64,000 nt of DNA. Origin: an uncultured Pseudomonadota bacterium. Lineage in GTDB: Bacteria; Pseudomonadota; Gammaproteobacteria; Steroidobacterales; Steroidobacteraceae. The translations under genes and the position numbers were made by a program. A model generated the notes under the pieces. It did not search any database, had not been told where the DNA came from, and was given only the letters and a program-made list of their open reading frames with translations. Of the stretch, positions 28,678 through 37,054 are shown piece after piece. The stretch's first letter is position 1; every line of letters begins with the position of its first letter. The stretch spans positions 1 to 64,000 of the forward strand of contig CAISDJ010000106.1 of assembly GCA_903884105.1 (NCBI GenBank), read 5' to 3'.

Positions 28678-29613
28678 CTACGAGCGTCGCGCAACCAGCC
28701 AGTCAGACAGTGCTGCCAGCGTGGCTGCGGGACCGCCCAGGGGAGCGAGGGCGGCGAGGGCCTCGGCGTGGAGTTCGAGGAGTCTGGCGCGCGCGGCCGC
28801 TACGCCTACCGTGGCAGGGTAAGTCGGCTTCTCGTGTTCCTTGTCCGCGCCGACCGCTTTCCCGAGAACCTTGGGGTCTCCCTCGATATCGAGCAGGTCA
28901 TCCTGGATCTGGAAGGCCAGACCGATCTTTGTCGCGAACAGGTCCAGGCACGACCGTGTGGCATCCGGGATCGTCGCGCAATGGCTTGCCATCATGACAC
29001 TCGCGCGGATCAGCGCACCCGTCTTGCGGGAGTGCATGTCTTCGACTTCCGCGACGGTCAGTTTGCGTCCCTCCGCGGCAAGGTCGAGCGCCTGTCCGCC
29101 TGCCATGCCTGCGGTACCGCTGGCATCGGCGAGAATTTCGATCAACTTGAGTCGCTGGGACGGGTCGGCTGGCGCCGCCGGATCGCGGGCGAGGATCTGG
29201 AAGGCCAGAACCTGGAGCGCATCACCCGCCAGAATGGCCGTGGCCTCGTCGAACTGGATATGGCAGGTGGGGCGGCCGCGCCGCAGGTCGTCGTCGTCCA
29301 TGGCGGGCAGGTCGTCGTGCACCAGTGAGTAGGCGTGGATCAGTTCGATTGCGCAGGCCGCGGCATCCAGCTGGTTTTCGGGAACCCCGAGCGCCTTGCC
29401 GGTGGCATAGACCAGCAATGGGCGGACTCGCTTGCCCGGGCCGAGCACGCTGTAGCGCTGGGCGGCATGCAGTCGCCCCGGGGCCGTTTCCGGGCCGGGC
29501 AAGCGCAGGTCGAGTTCATGGGCTACGCGAGCTTGCCACTCCGCAAACAGGGTCCGATGGGCCTCGACACCGTAGGCCGCGGGCATGCCCGGCGTCACGT
29601 CTTCAGCCGTCAT
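28678..29613 (-). CDS. ispA: Farnesyl diphosphate synthase (polyprenyl synthetase)
   Basis: The 311-residue prenyltransferase condenses IPP with DMAPP and then GPP. The first aspartate-rich motif is LVHDDLPAMDDDDLRRGRPT and the second is FQIQDDLLDIEGDPKVLGK. GKRVRPLLVYATGKALG marks the IPP-binding N-terminal region. The length is typical for bacterial IspA. The C-terminus is short and ends in a basic pair. It is placed between xseB (3 bp spacing) and dxs. Confidence 0.93.
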   Translation of the reverse strand: MTAEDVTPGMPAAYGVEAHRTLFAEWQARVAHELDLRLPGPETAPGRLHAAQRYSVLGPGKRVRPLLVYATGKALGVPENQLDAAACAIELIHAYSLVHDDLPAMDDDDLRRGRPTCHIQFDEATAILAGDALQVLAFQILARDPAAPADPSQRLKLIEILADASGTAGMAGGQALDLAAEGRKLTVAEVEDMHSRKTGALIRASVMMASHCATIPDATRSCLDLFATKIGLAFQIQDDLLDIEGDPKVLGKAVGADKEHEKPTYPATVGVAAARARLLELHAEALAALAPLGGPAATLAALSDWLVARRS

Positions 29614-29616
29614 CGA

Positions 29617-29931
29617 TCAATCCGGATCGTTCGGGTTGAAGTCGGTATCGCCATGCGTTGCAAACGGTTCGGGTTGCCCCGTCTTGCGCAACAGGATCTC
29701 CACCTTCTGTTCCGCCTGCTTGAGCGCGACTTGGCAATGACGGGTCAATTCCACTCCGCGCTCGAATGCCTTCAGGGATTCGTCGAGAGGCAGGTCGCCC
29801 TGCTCGAGCTTCTCGATGATCGACTCGAGGTCCGTCAGCGCTTTCTCGAAGTCGATGGGGGCAGCCTCCTCCGGAGGAGCTGCGGGCGCGCTCTTGGCGG
29901 CGTTGGGGTCGCGGGGTTTCCGGGTTGTCAC
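29617..29931 (-). CDS. xseB: Exodeoxyribonuclease VII small subunit
   Basis: The 104-residue product has an N-terminal Ala/Pro-rich leader of about 25 residues and then the conserved XseB helical hairpin (IDFEKALTDLESIIEKLEQG, LPLDESLKAFERGVELTRHC). The C-terminal tail is acidic. It activates the large subunit XseA for single-strand DNA degradation; xseA is not in this window. It is the first gene of the xseB-ispA-dxs operon. Confidence 0.9.
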   Translation of the reverse strand: MTTRKPRDPNAAKSAPAAPPEEAAPIDFEKALTDLESIIEKLEQGDLPLDESLKAFERGVELTRHCQVALKQAEQKVEILLRKTGQPEPFATHGDTDFNPNDPD

Positions 29932-30123
29932 GGTGGAGTTCTTTGACGCATGAGGGGATCAGCGGTGGCGATTCAAGCCGCAAGCGCCAAGCTTGCACGG
30001 CAGGGTACGGCGGGTCAATCGCATCCGGCGCTTGCGCCTCCTGTGAATCTTTGCCGAGCGCGGCTGCGATGCGCTTTCCCCGCGTTGACTTGGATGGAGG
30101 GGACGAATAGAGTCTGGCGCCAG

Positions 30124-30138
30124 TTAGACTTGGTCTAA
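30124..30138. promoter_or_regulatory. Perfect 6-3-6 palindrome upstream of the rubrerythrin gene
   Basis: TTAGACTTGGTCTAA is an exact inverted repeat (TTAGAC, TTG, GTCTAA) 46 bp before the rubrerythrin start. It lies in an AT-richer patch than its surroundings. Its placement and symmetry suggest a dimeric repressor or activator site, possibly for an iron or peroxide regulator. The cognate factor is not identifiable from the sequence. Confidence 0.55.
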
Positions 30139-30184
30139 TTCAATTGAAACCGTGGCCCCCGCGATCAGCAGCAGGAGACTCGCA

Positions 30185-30601
30185 ATGAAGAGCTTGAAGG
30201 GTACCGCGACCGAAAAGAACCTGAAGGACGCCTTTGCCGGCGAATCCCAGGCCAACCGGCGCTATCTCTATTTCGCAGCCAAGGCGGACGTCGAAGGGTA
30301 CAACGATGTGGCCGCCGTGTTCCGTTCCACAGCGGAAGGCGAGACTGGGCACGCTCACGGGCATCTCGAGTACCTCGAACAGGTGGGTGATCCGGCGACG
30401 GGTCTGCCGATTGGTGGCACTGCGCTGAATCTCAAGGCGGCCATCGCCGGCGAGACCCACGAGTACACCGATATGTATCCTGGCATGGCGAAGTCGGCGC
30501 GCACCGAAGGCTTCGACGAAATCGCCGACTGGTTCGAGACGCTGGCGAAGGCCGAGCGCTCACACGCCAATCGCTTCCAGACGGCCCTGGACACGCTGTA
30601 G
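30185..30601 (+). CDS. Rubrerythrin (erythrin type, no rubredoxin domain)
   Basis: This 138-residue ferritin-like diiron protein carries the two Glu/His motif pairs (AFAGESQANRRYLYFAAKA with GETGHAHGHLEYL; AIAGETHEYTDMYPGMAK with KAERSHANRF). It ends after the four-helix bundle and lacks the CxxC rubredoxin tail of classic rubrerythrin. It probably reduces peroxide with electrons from the adjacent Fe-S protein. The ATG at 30185 follows GGAGA. Confidence 0.88.
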   Translation: MKSLKGTATEKNLKDAFAGESQANRRYLYFAAKADVEGYNDVAAVFRSTAEGETGHAHGHLEYLEQVGDPATGLPIGGTALNLKAAIAGETHEYTDMYPGMAKSARTEGFDEIADWFETLAKAERSHANRFQTALDTL

Positions 30602-30715
30602 CGCGGTCCATTCGGACAGCAAGTCCGGGGACCGGGCCGCAACCGCGCCCGGTCCTTCAGGTCGCAGAAGTCGTCCTTGTCCCGTTTGCGCGAGTACCAG
30701 CTGATCGGGGGATCT

Positions 30716-32083
30716 GTGGCAGAGAGCACTTCGACGTCGGGTCCCGGCAAGGGATCCGGGTCTCGCGAGGGCAGTCTTGAAGCCCCGACCCGCCATGCCA
30801 TCGCGTGGAAAGACCCTGAGTTCCTGAACGAGACGGCGCTATTCAAGGAACTCGAGCGGGTGTTCGACATCTGCCACGGCTGCCGCCGTTGCTTCAGCCT
30901 GTGCAATTCGTTCCCGACTCTGTTCGATGCGGTCGACAACTCCACGACGGGAGAAGTGGACGGCGTCGACCACAAGGTCTACTGGGATGTCGTGGATCAC
31001 TGTTACCTGTGTGACATGTGTTACATGACGAAGTGCCCCTATGTGCCGCCGCATCCCTGGAATCTCGACTTTCCGCACCTGATGCTGCGTGCCAAGGCAT
31101 TCAAGTTCCAGCAGGGCGAGGTGCGGCTGCGCGACAGGATCCTGAGCGCCACCGATGTCGTAGGCAATATCGCCGGCATTCCCGTCGTGTCAGGGGTCGT
31201 CAACGCGGTCAACCGCAGTACGGCGGGACGCAAGCTGCTGGATGCCGTGCTGGGAGTCCACGTCGACGCCCCCGTGCCGGAATACAACAGCAATACGTAC
31301 CGCAAGCGCCATCGGCCTGGAGTCGACGCTGCGGAGGCAGAGGCAACGCCTAGAACCACCGGAAAAGTCGTGCTGTTCGCAACCTGCTACGTGAATCGCA
31401 ACGAACCCGCTCTTGGGCAGGACCTGGCGGCGGTGTTTGCGCACAACGGAATTCCAGTGACGTTGACCCGCGATGAGCGCTGTTGCGGCATGCCAAAGCT
31501 TGAGCTCGGTGACCTCAAGGCCATCGAGGACCTCAAGAACTTCAATATCCCTCTGCTTGCCGCCAAGGTGGATGAGGGTTACGACATCGTCACGCCCATT
31601 CCGTCCTGCACGCTGATGTTCAAGCAGGAACTGCCGCTGCTGTTCCCGGACGATCCGCTGGTCCAGAAAGTCAAAGCCGCGACCTTCGACCCCTTTGAGT
31701 ACCTGTGGTTGCGGCACAAGGCCGGCAAGCTGCGCACGGATTTCAAACAGAAGCTTGGGCGGATCAGCTATCACGTTCCTTGCCATCTGCGCGTGCAGAA
31801 CATCGGCCTCAAGACCCGCGATGTCCTGATGCTTGTGCCGGACACGCAGGTCGAGCCGATTGAGCGATGCTCCGGCCACAACGGTACTTACGGAGTCAAG
31901 AAGGAGTACCGAGAGGTGTCGATGAAGATCGGCAAGCCGGTGATCCGCAAGGTGGCTGACGCTGCAGCCGACCACTACTCGAGCGATTGCCCCATGGCCG
32001 GGCACCAGATCGAGTCCGGCCTTGAAGCTCCGCAGGCACCCGAACATCCGCTCAAGCTGCTGCGCATGGCCTACGGCATCTGA
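30716..32083 (+). CDS. Heterodisulfide-reductase/GlpC-like Fe-S oxidoreductase
   Basis: The product is 455 residues from the GTG at 30716 (an in-frame TTG at 30677 is possible). Two 4Fe-4S cluster motifs lie near residues 45-110 (CHGCRRCFSLCN, CYLCDMCYMTKCP). The C-terminal half has a CCG-type domain (FATCYVNRNEP, RCCGMPKLELGD), and a second degenerate one keeps PCHLR and RCSGHNGTYG. The protein likely shuttles electrons, perhaps to rubrerythrin. It is cytosolic or peripherally membrane bound. It is encoded between rubrerythrin and DUF3501, a recurrent bacterial trio. Confidence 0.85.
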   Translation: MAESTSTSGPGKGSGSREGSLEAPTRHAIAWKDPEFLNETALFKELERVFDICHGCRRCFSLCNSFPTLFDAVDNSTTGEVDGVDHKVYWDVVDHCYLCDMCYMTKCPYVPPHPWNLDFPHLMLRAKAFKFQQGEVRLRDRILSATDVVGNIAGIPVVSGVVNAVNRSTAGRKLLDAVLGVHVDAPVPEYNSNTYRKRHRPGVDAAEAEATPRTTGKVVLFATCYVNRNEPALGQDLAAVFAHNGIPVTLTRDERCCGMPKLELGDLKAIEDLKNFNIPLLAAKVDEGYDIVTPIPSCTLMFKQELPLLFPDDPLVQKVKAATFDPFEYLWLRHKAGKLRTDFKQKLGRISYHVPCHLRVQNIGLKTRDVLMLVPDTQVEPIERCSGHNGTYGVKKEYREVSMKIGKPVIRKVADAAADHYSSDCPMAGHQIESGLEAPQAPEHPLKLLRMAYGI

Positions 32084-32110
32084 TCCCCACCGGACAACAG
32101 AGGTTCCCTA

Positions 32111-32692
32111 GTGAAGTTGCAGCCTGCAGATCTCTTTGGCCTTGAGCAGTACGCCAAGGCGCGCAAGGACTTTCGCTCGCGGGTGATTGCCCACAAGAAG
32201 GTCCGTGCCATTCCTGTCGGGCCTCACACGACGTGGTGTTTCGAGGATCGTCTGACCGTGCAGTACCAGGTCCAGGAGATGCTGCGGGTGGAGCGGATCT
32301 TCGAGCCGGAAGGCATCGAGGAGGAGCTGGCTGCCTACAATCCGTTGATTCCGGATGGCAGCAACTGGAAGGCTACCCTGTTGATCGAGTTTCCCGATGC
32401 GGAAGAGCGCCGGCGGGAATTGGCAAGACTCAAGGGAGTTGAAGCCCGCTGTTGGGCGCAAGTGGCAGGGCATGCGCGCGTGTATGCGATAGCCGATGAA
32501 GATCTCGAGCGCGAGAACGAGCACAAGACCTCTGCGGTGCATTTCCTGCGCCTCGAGCTGACACCCGCCATGGTCGCAGACGCCAAGGGCGGTGCGGCGA
32601 TCAGCCTCGGCGTGGATCACGCGCACTATGCTCATGCGGTGGACCCGCTTGCCGCTGCACAGCGAGACGCGTTGGTGAAGGATCTCGATTGA
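32111..32692 (+). CDS. DUF3501 family protein
   Basis: The 193-residue soluble protein begins with GTG and reads KLQPADLFGLEQYAKARKDF, typical of DUF3501, with FEDRLTVQYQVQEMLRVERIF and NPLIPDG further on. The family is nearly always found beside rubrerythrin and the GlpC-like Fe-S protein; its function is unknown. A role in handling haem, metal or reactive oxygen for that pair is inference from gene order only. It lies 27 bp after the Fe-S gene. Confidence 0.82.
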   Translation: MKLQPADLFGLEQYAKARKDFRSRVIAHKKVRAIPVGPHTTWCFEDRLTVQYQVQEMLRVERIFEPEGIEEELAAYNPLIPDGSNWKATLLIEFPDAEERRRELARLKGVEARCWAQVAGHARVYAIADEDLERENEHKTSAVHFLRLELTPAMVADAKGGAAISLGVDHAHYAHAVDPLAAAQRDALVKDLD

Positions 32693-32769
32693 TCCGAGCG
32701 GCTGCGGTCGGCGCTCGCCAGTTGGCTGTCCCCGTCGCTGCGACGGCGCGGTTGCAGGCCGCCGGTCGA

Positions 32770-32778
32770 TGCTAGAAT
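32770..32778 (+). promoter_or_regulatory. Putative extended -10 promoter of parE
   Basis: TGCTAGAAT, a TGN extended -10 element, lies about 60 bp before the parE start. A weak TTGCAG is 15 bp upstream of the hexamer. The same TGCTAGAAT string recurs before cvpA. Confidence 0.45.
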
Positions 32779-32839
32779 CCCGCCCCTTCGCACCGTCCGC
32801 CGACCGGCACGGCTCAAGTCGCTCAATCACTACACTGCA

Positions 32840-34726
32840 ATGGCCCAGTCCTATAACGCTTCCGATATTGAAGTTCTAAGCGGCCTCGATCCCGTCCGGC
32901 GACGGCCCGGCATGTATACGGACACGAGCCGTCCGAATCATCTGGCTCACGAGGTCGTCGACAATTCCGTCGATGAGGCCCTGTCGGGCCATGCGAAGCG
33001 TATTGACGTCACCGTTTACAAGGATGGCTCGCTGGAAGTGGCCGACGACGGCCGCGGGATGCCCGTGGATATCCATCCCAAGGAGAAGGTCAGCGGCGTC
33101 GAACTGATCCTGACCCGCTTGCATGCGGGCGGCAAGTTCTCGGACAAGAACTACCAGTTCGCCGGTGGCCTGCACGGCGTCGGCGTGTCGGTGGTCAATG
33201 CGCTGTCAAAGCATCTTGAGTGCTGGGTGCGGCGCGGCGGCAAGGAATACAACATCAGCTTCAAGGGCGGCAGGGCCCACACGAAGCTGGAAGTGGTCGG
33301 TGAGGTCGGCAAGGCCAATACCGGCACGACGGTGCGATTCTGGCCGGACCCACAGTACTTCGAGACGCCAACCTTCTCGCTCCCCAAGCTCAAGCACCTA
33401 CTCAGGGCCAAGGCAGTGCTGTGCCCCGGCCTCAAAGTCTGCCTGAAGATCGAGCAGACAGGCGAGCAGGAGGAGTGGCTGTACACGGGGGGTGTCAACC
33501 AGTACCTGCTCGAATCACTCGGCAAGGGTGAGTGGCTGCCCCAGGAACCGTTCAGCGGCAGTATCCAGGGGCAACAGGAAACGGCGGAGTGGTCCCTTGC
33601 GTGGCGCATCGACGACGGCGAACGCGTTGAGGAAAGCTACGTCAACCTCATCCCGACGCCCCAGGGGGGTACCCATGTGAATGGTCTGCGCCTCGGTCTA
33701 ACCGAGGCCATTCGCGAATTCTGCGAGTTCCGCAACCTGTTGCCGCGGGGCCTCAAACTGGCCCCAGAGGACGTCTGGGACGGCGTCAGCTACGTGCTCT
33801 CCACCAAGATGAAAGAGGCGCAATTCGCCGGTCAGACCAAGGAACGCCTGTCTTCCCGCGAGGCGGCCGCATTCGTGTCTGGCGTGGTGAAGGGTCAATT
33901 GGCGCTTTGGCTCAACCAGCACCCTGACTCTGGCGAGAAGATCGCACAGCTCGCGATTGCGACTGCACAAGTGCGTCTCAAGGCGGCAAAGACGGTTGCG
34001 CGCAAGCGCGTGGTCAGCGGCCCCGCGTTGCCCGGCAAACTGGCCGACTGCACGTTGCAGGAGCCTGAGCGGTGTGAGCTGTTCCTCGTGGAGGGCGACT
34101 CCGCAGGCGGCTCGGCAAAGCAGGCGCGCAATCGCGAGTACCAGGCCGTCATGCCGCTGCGGGGCAAGATCCTCAACACCTGGGAAGTGGACGCGACCGA
34201 GATCCTCCGATCACAGGAAGTCCACGACATCGCGGTAGCGCTGGGTGTCGATCCGGCGTCGGACAAGATCGACGGATTGCGCTATCACCGCATCTGCATC
34301 CTCGCGGATGCGGATTCGGACGGGCAGCATATTGCGACGCTGCTGTGCGCGTTGTTCCTCCGGCACTTCCGACCCCTCGTCCTGGCGGGCCATATTCATG
34401 TCGCCATGCCGCCGCTCTATCGTGTCGATGTGGGCAAGCAGGTTTATTACGCGCTGGATGATGCCGAGCGCCAGGGCATCCTTGATCGCGTGGCAGCGGA
34501 GAATCCGCGTGCCAAGCCCACCGTCATGCGGTTCAAGGGCCTGGGCGAAATGAATCCCCTGCAGTTGCGCGAGACCACCATGGCGAGGGAGACCCGGCGC
34601 CTGGTCCAGCTGACCGTCGAAGCCACTGACAACGTCGATCAGTTGATGGACATGCTGCTGGCGAAGAAGCGTGCCAGCGACCGTCGTGACTGGCTTGAAG
34701 AAAAGGGCAATCTCGCGCACATCTGA
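32840..34726 (+). CDS. parE: DNA topoisomerase IV subunit B
   Basis: The 628-residue ATPase subunit of topoisomerase IV decatenates daughter chromosomes. The GHKL ATP-binding fold shows RRRPGMYTD, VVDNSVDEALSGHAK, DDGRGMPVDIHP and GGLHGVGVSVVNALS. The TOPRIM domain has LVEGDSAGGSAKQARNR and LADADSDGQHI. The C-terminus (MRFKGLGEMNPLQLRETTM) lacks the extra domain of many GyrB proteins, and parC follows 53 bp downstream, so ParE is preferred. Confidence 0.96.
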   Translation: MAQSYNASDIEVLSGLDPVRRRPGMYTDTSRPNHLAHEVVDNSVDEALSGHAKRIDVTVYKDGSLEVADDGRGMPVDIHPKEKVSGVELILTRLHAGGKFSDKNYQFAGGLHGVGVSVVNALSKHLECWVRRGGKEYNISFKGGRAHTKLEVVGEVGKANTGTTVRFWPDPQYFETPTFSLPKLKHLLRAKAVLCPGLKVCLKIEQTGEQEEWLYTGGVNQYLLESLGKGEWLPQEPFSGSIQGQQETAEWSLAWRIDDGERVEESYVNLIPTPQGGTHVNGLRLGLTEAIREFCEFRNLLPRGLKLAPEDVWDGVSYVLSTKMKEAQFAGQTKERLSSREAAAFVSGVVKGQLALWLNQHPDSGEKIAQLAIATAQVRLKAAKTVARKRVVSGPALPGKLADCTLQEPERCELFLVEGDSAGGSAKQARNREYQAVMPLRGKILNTWEVDATEILRSQEVHDIAVALGVDPASDKIDGLRYHRICILADADSDGQHIATLLCALFLRHFRPLVLAGHIHVAMPPLYRVDVGKQVYYALDDAERQGILDRVAAENPRAKPTVMRFKGLGEMNPLQLRETTMARETRRLVQLTVEATDNVDQLMDMLLAKKRASDRRDWLEEKGNLAHI

Positions 34727-34779
34727 TGCGCGCGGCCTTTTGCTCCTGTTGCTAGCAACCCAGAAAGAGATTCATTGCA

Positions 34780-37050
34780 GTGCCCAATCAACCCACGCTG
34801 AACTTTGACGGCATTGAGCGCCAGCCCCTCAAGACCTTCACCGAGAAGGCGTACCTCGATTATTCGATGTACGTCATCCTCGACCGGGCACTGCCGCACG
34901 TAGGTGACGGCCTCAAGCCGGTGCAGCGTCGCATCGTCTACGCGATGAGCGAGCTCGGGCTGTCGTCGACCTCGAAGCCGAAGAAGTCGGCGCGCACGAT
35001 CGGCGATGTCATCGGCAAGTTTCATCCGCATGGGGATTCTGCTTGCTATGAGGCCATGGTACTCATGGCGCAGCCGTTCTCGTATCGCTACCCACTCGTT
35101 GATGGACAGGGAAATTTCGGGTCGCCGGACGACCCCAAGTCGTTCGCGGCGATGCGCTACACCGAATCGAAGCTGACGAGGTATGCCGCGTTGCTGCTGT
35201 CCGAGCTTGGACAGGGCACCGTGGAGTGGTCGCCGAACTTCGATGGCACGATGGACGAGCCGGTGCTCCTGCCTGCGCGCGTGCCGAACCTGTTGTTGAA
35301 CGGCACGACCGGCATCGCGGTCGGCATGGCGACTGACATTCCGCCGCACAACCTTCGTGAGGTCGTAACAGCGTGTATTCGCCTGCTCGATGAGCCGGAG
35401 GTGTCCGTGCTCGAGCTGTGTCGACACGTCCAGGGACCGGATCTGCCCACCGGGGCGGAGATCGTGACGCCCCGCAGCGAGCTCAAGCGGATTTACGAGA
35501 CAGGCAGTGGCAGCTATCGCGCCCGTGCCGTCTATGAGCAGGAAGATAGCGAGATCATCATCACGCAGCTTCCCTACCTTGTATCCGGTGCGCGTATCCA
35601 GGAGCAGGTCGCTGCGCAGATCCACGCAAAGAAGCTGCCATTGGTCGCTGACATCCGCGATGAATCAGACCACGAGTTCCCCACCCGGATTGTCATCACC
35701 CCGCGGTCCAATCGCGTCGATGTCGAGCAACTCATGGCGCACCTTTTTGCGACCACGGATCTCGAGCGCAGCTATCGGGTGAACCTCAATGTCATCGGCC
35801 TCGATGGCCGGCCTCGCGTCATGGACCTGAAGTCGATGCTCGTGGAGTGGTTGACGTTTCGCACCGAGACCGTGACCAGAAGGCTCACCTGGCGACTCAA
35901 CAAAGTCGAGGCGCGGCTGCATATCCTGGATGGCCTGCTGATTGCGTACCTCAATCTTGACGAGGTGATTCGCATCATTCGTAGCGAGGAAGAACCGAAG
36001 CCCGCGCTCATCGCCCGCTTCGGGCTGTCGGAGATCCAGGCGGAGGCCATTCTCGAAACCAAGTTGCGGCACCTCGCCAAGCTCGAGGAAATGAAGATCC
36101 GGGGCGAACAGGGTGGGCTTGCTGCCGAACGGGACGAGCTGACCGGCATCCTGCAGAGCGAGCAGAAGCTCAAGAAGCTGGTGAAGGACGAACTGCAGGC
36201 TGCCGCCGAGGAGTTTGGCGACAAGCGCCGGACCAGGATCGTCGAGCGCAGCGCGGCGCAGGCGATCGACCAGACTGAACTGGTGACGGCCGAGCCCGTC
36301 ACCGCGGTGCTATCGGCACGCGGTTGGGCTCGTGCTGCGAAAGGGCATGACATCGATCCACGTGCGCTTAGCTACAAGACCGGCGACGAATTCCGCGCGA
36401 GTGCGCGCGGGCGCAGCACGCAGCAAGCCGTGTTTCTGGACAGTACGGGCAGGACTTATTGCGTGCAGGCGCACACGTTGCCTTCTGCGCGAGGGCAGGG
36501 TGAACCGCTATCGGGGCGAATCGATCCGCCGGATGGAGCCACCTTCGCCGGGGTGATGATCGGCGATCCTGCGGACCGCTGGGTACTGGCATCCGATGCG
36601 GGCTATGGTTTCGTCGTGAAGCTCGAGGAGCTTTACTCCCGCAACCGGGCAGGCAAGGCGGTCCTCAATGTGCCCGAGGGCGCGGGCGTGCTTATTCCTG
36701 CAGCTGTGCCGGAGGCAGCGGGTGCGTTGCTGTGCGCGGTCAGCAACGAGGGCAAGATGCTCGTTTTTCCGGTCAGCGAACTGCCGGAACTGGCCAAAGG
36801 CAAGGGCAACAAGATCTTCGGGCTACCCGCGGGCAAAGACGGTGGCGGTGAGTTCCTGGCGGCCGTGGCGGTGGTTGCGCCCGGACAGAACCTGCTCGTG
36901 TGGTCCGGCGAGCGCAAGATGACGCTGAAGTTCGCCGAACTGAAGGACTATCGCGGCGAGCGCGCGCAACGGGGTGCGGTGTTGCCGCGTGGCTGGCGCA
37001 AGGTGGAAAGGCTCGAGGCGGAGGTTCTGGTCGCCCCGACCGCAGGCTGA
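34780..37050 (+). CDS. parC: DNA topoisomerase IV subunit A
   Basis: The 756-residue breakage-reunion subunit has the catalytic Tyr in [10 protein letters not shown] and the quinolone-resistance region [18 protein letters not shown]. The C-terminal beta-pinwheel is ParC-like, not the GyrA GQRG-box type. The start is a GTG at 34780 (encoding [17 protein letters not shown]); no better ATG exists nearby. It is partner to parE and the two are probably co-expressed. Confidence 0.96.
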   Translation: MPNQPTLNFDGIERQPLKTFTEKAYLDYSMYVILDRALPHVGDGLKPVQRRIVYAMSELGLSSTSKPKKSARTIGDVIGKFHPHGDSACYEAMVLMAQPFSYRYPLVDGQGNFGSPDDPKSFAAMRYTESKLTRYAALLLSELGQGTVEWSPNFDGTMDEPVLLPARVPNLLLNGTTGIAVGMATDIPPHNLREVVTACIRLLDEPEVSVLELCRHVQGPDLPTGAEIVTPRSELKRIYETGSGSYRARAVYEQEDSEIIITQLPYLVSGARIQEQVAAQIHAKKLPLVADIRDESDHEFPTRIVITPRSNRVDVEQLMAHLFATTDLERSYRVNLNVIGLDGRPRVMDLKSMLVEWLTFRTETVTRRLTWRLNKVEARLHILDGLLIAYLNLDEVIRIIRSEEEPKPALIARFGLSEIQAEAILETKLRHLAKLEEMKIRGEQGGLAAERDELTGILQSEQKLKKLVKDELQAAAEEFGDKRRTRIVERSAAQAIDQTELVTAEPVTAVLSARGWARAAKGHDIDPRALSYKTGDEFRASARGRSTQQAVFLDSTGRTYCVQAHTLPSARGQGEPLSGRIDPPDGATFAGVMIGDPADRWVLASDAGYGFVVKLEELYSRNRAGKAVLNVPEGAGVLIPAAVPEAAGALLCAVSNEGKMLVFPVSELPELAKGKGNKIFGLPAGKDGGGEFLAAVAVVAPGQNLLVWSGERKMTLKFAELKDYRGERAQRGAVLPRGWRKVERLEAEVLVAPTAG

Positions 37051-37054
37051 GGGC

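Noticed and set aside
27868-29328. 486-residue plus-strand open frame across dxs and ispA
   Set aside because: It is antisense to two well conserved genes and spans their junction; no motif in the translation.
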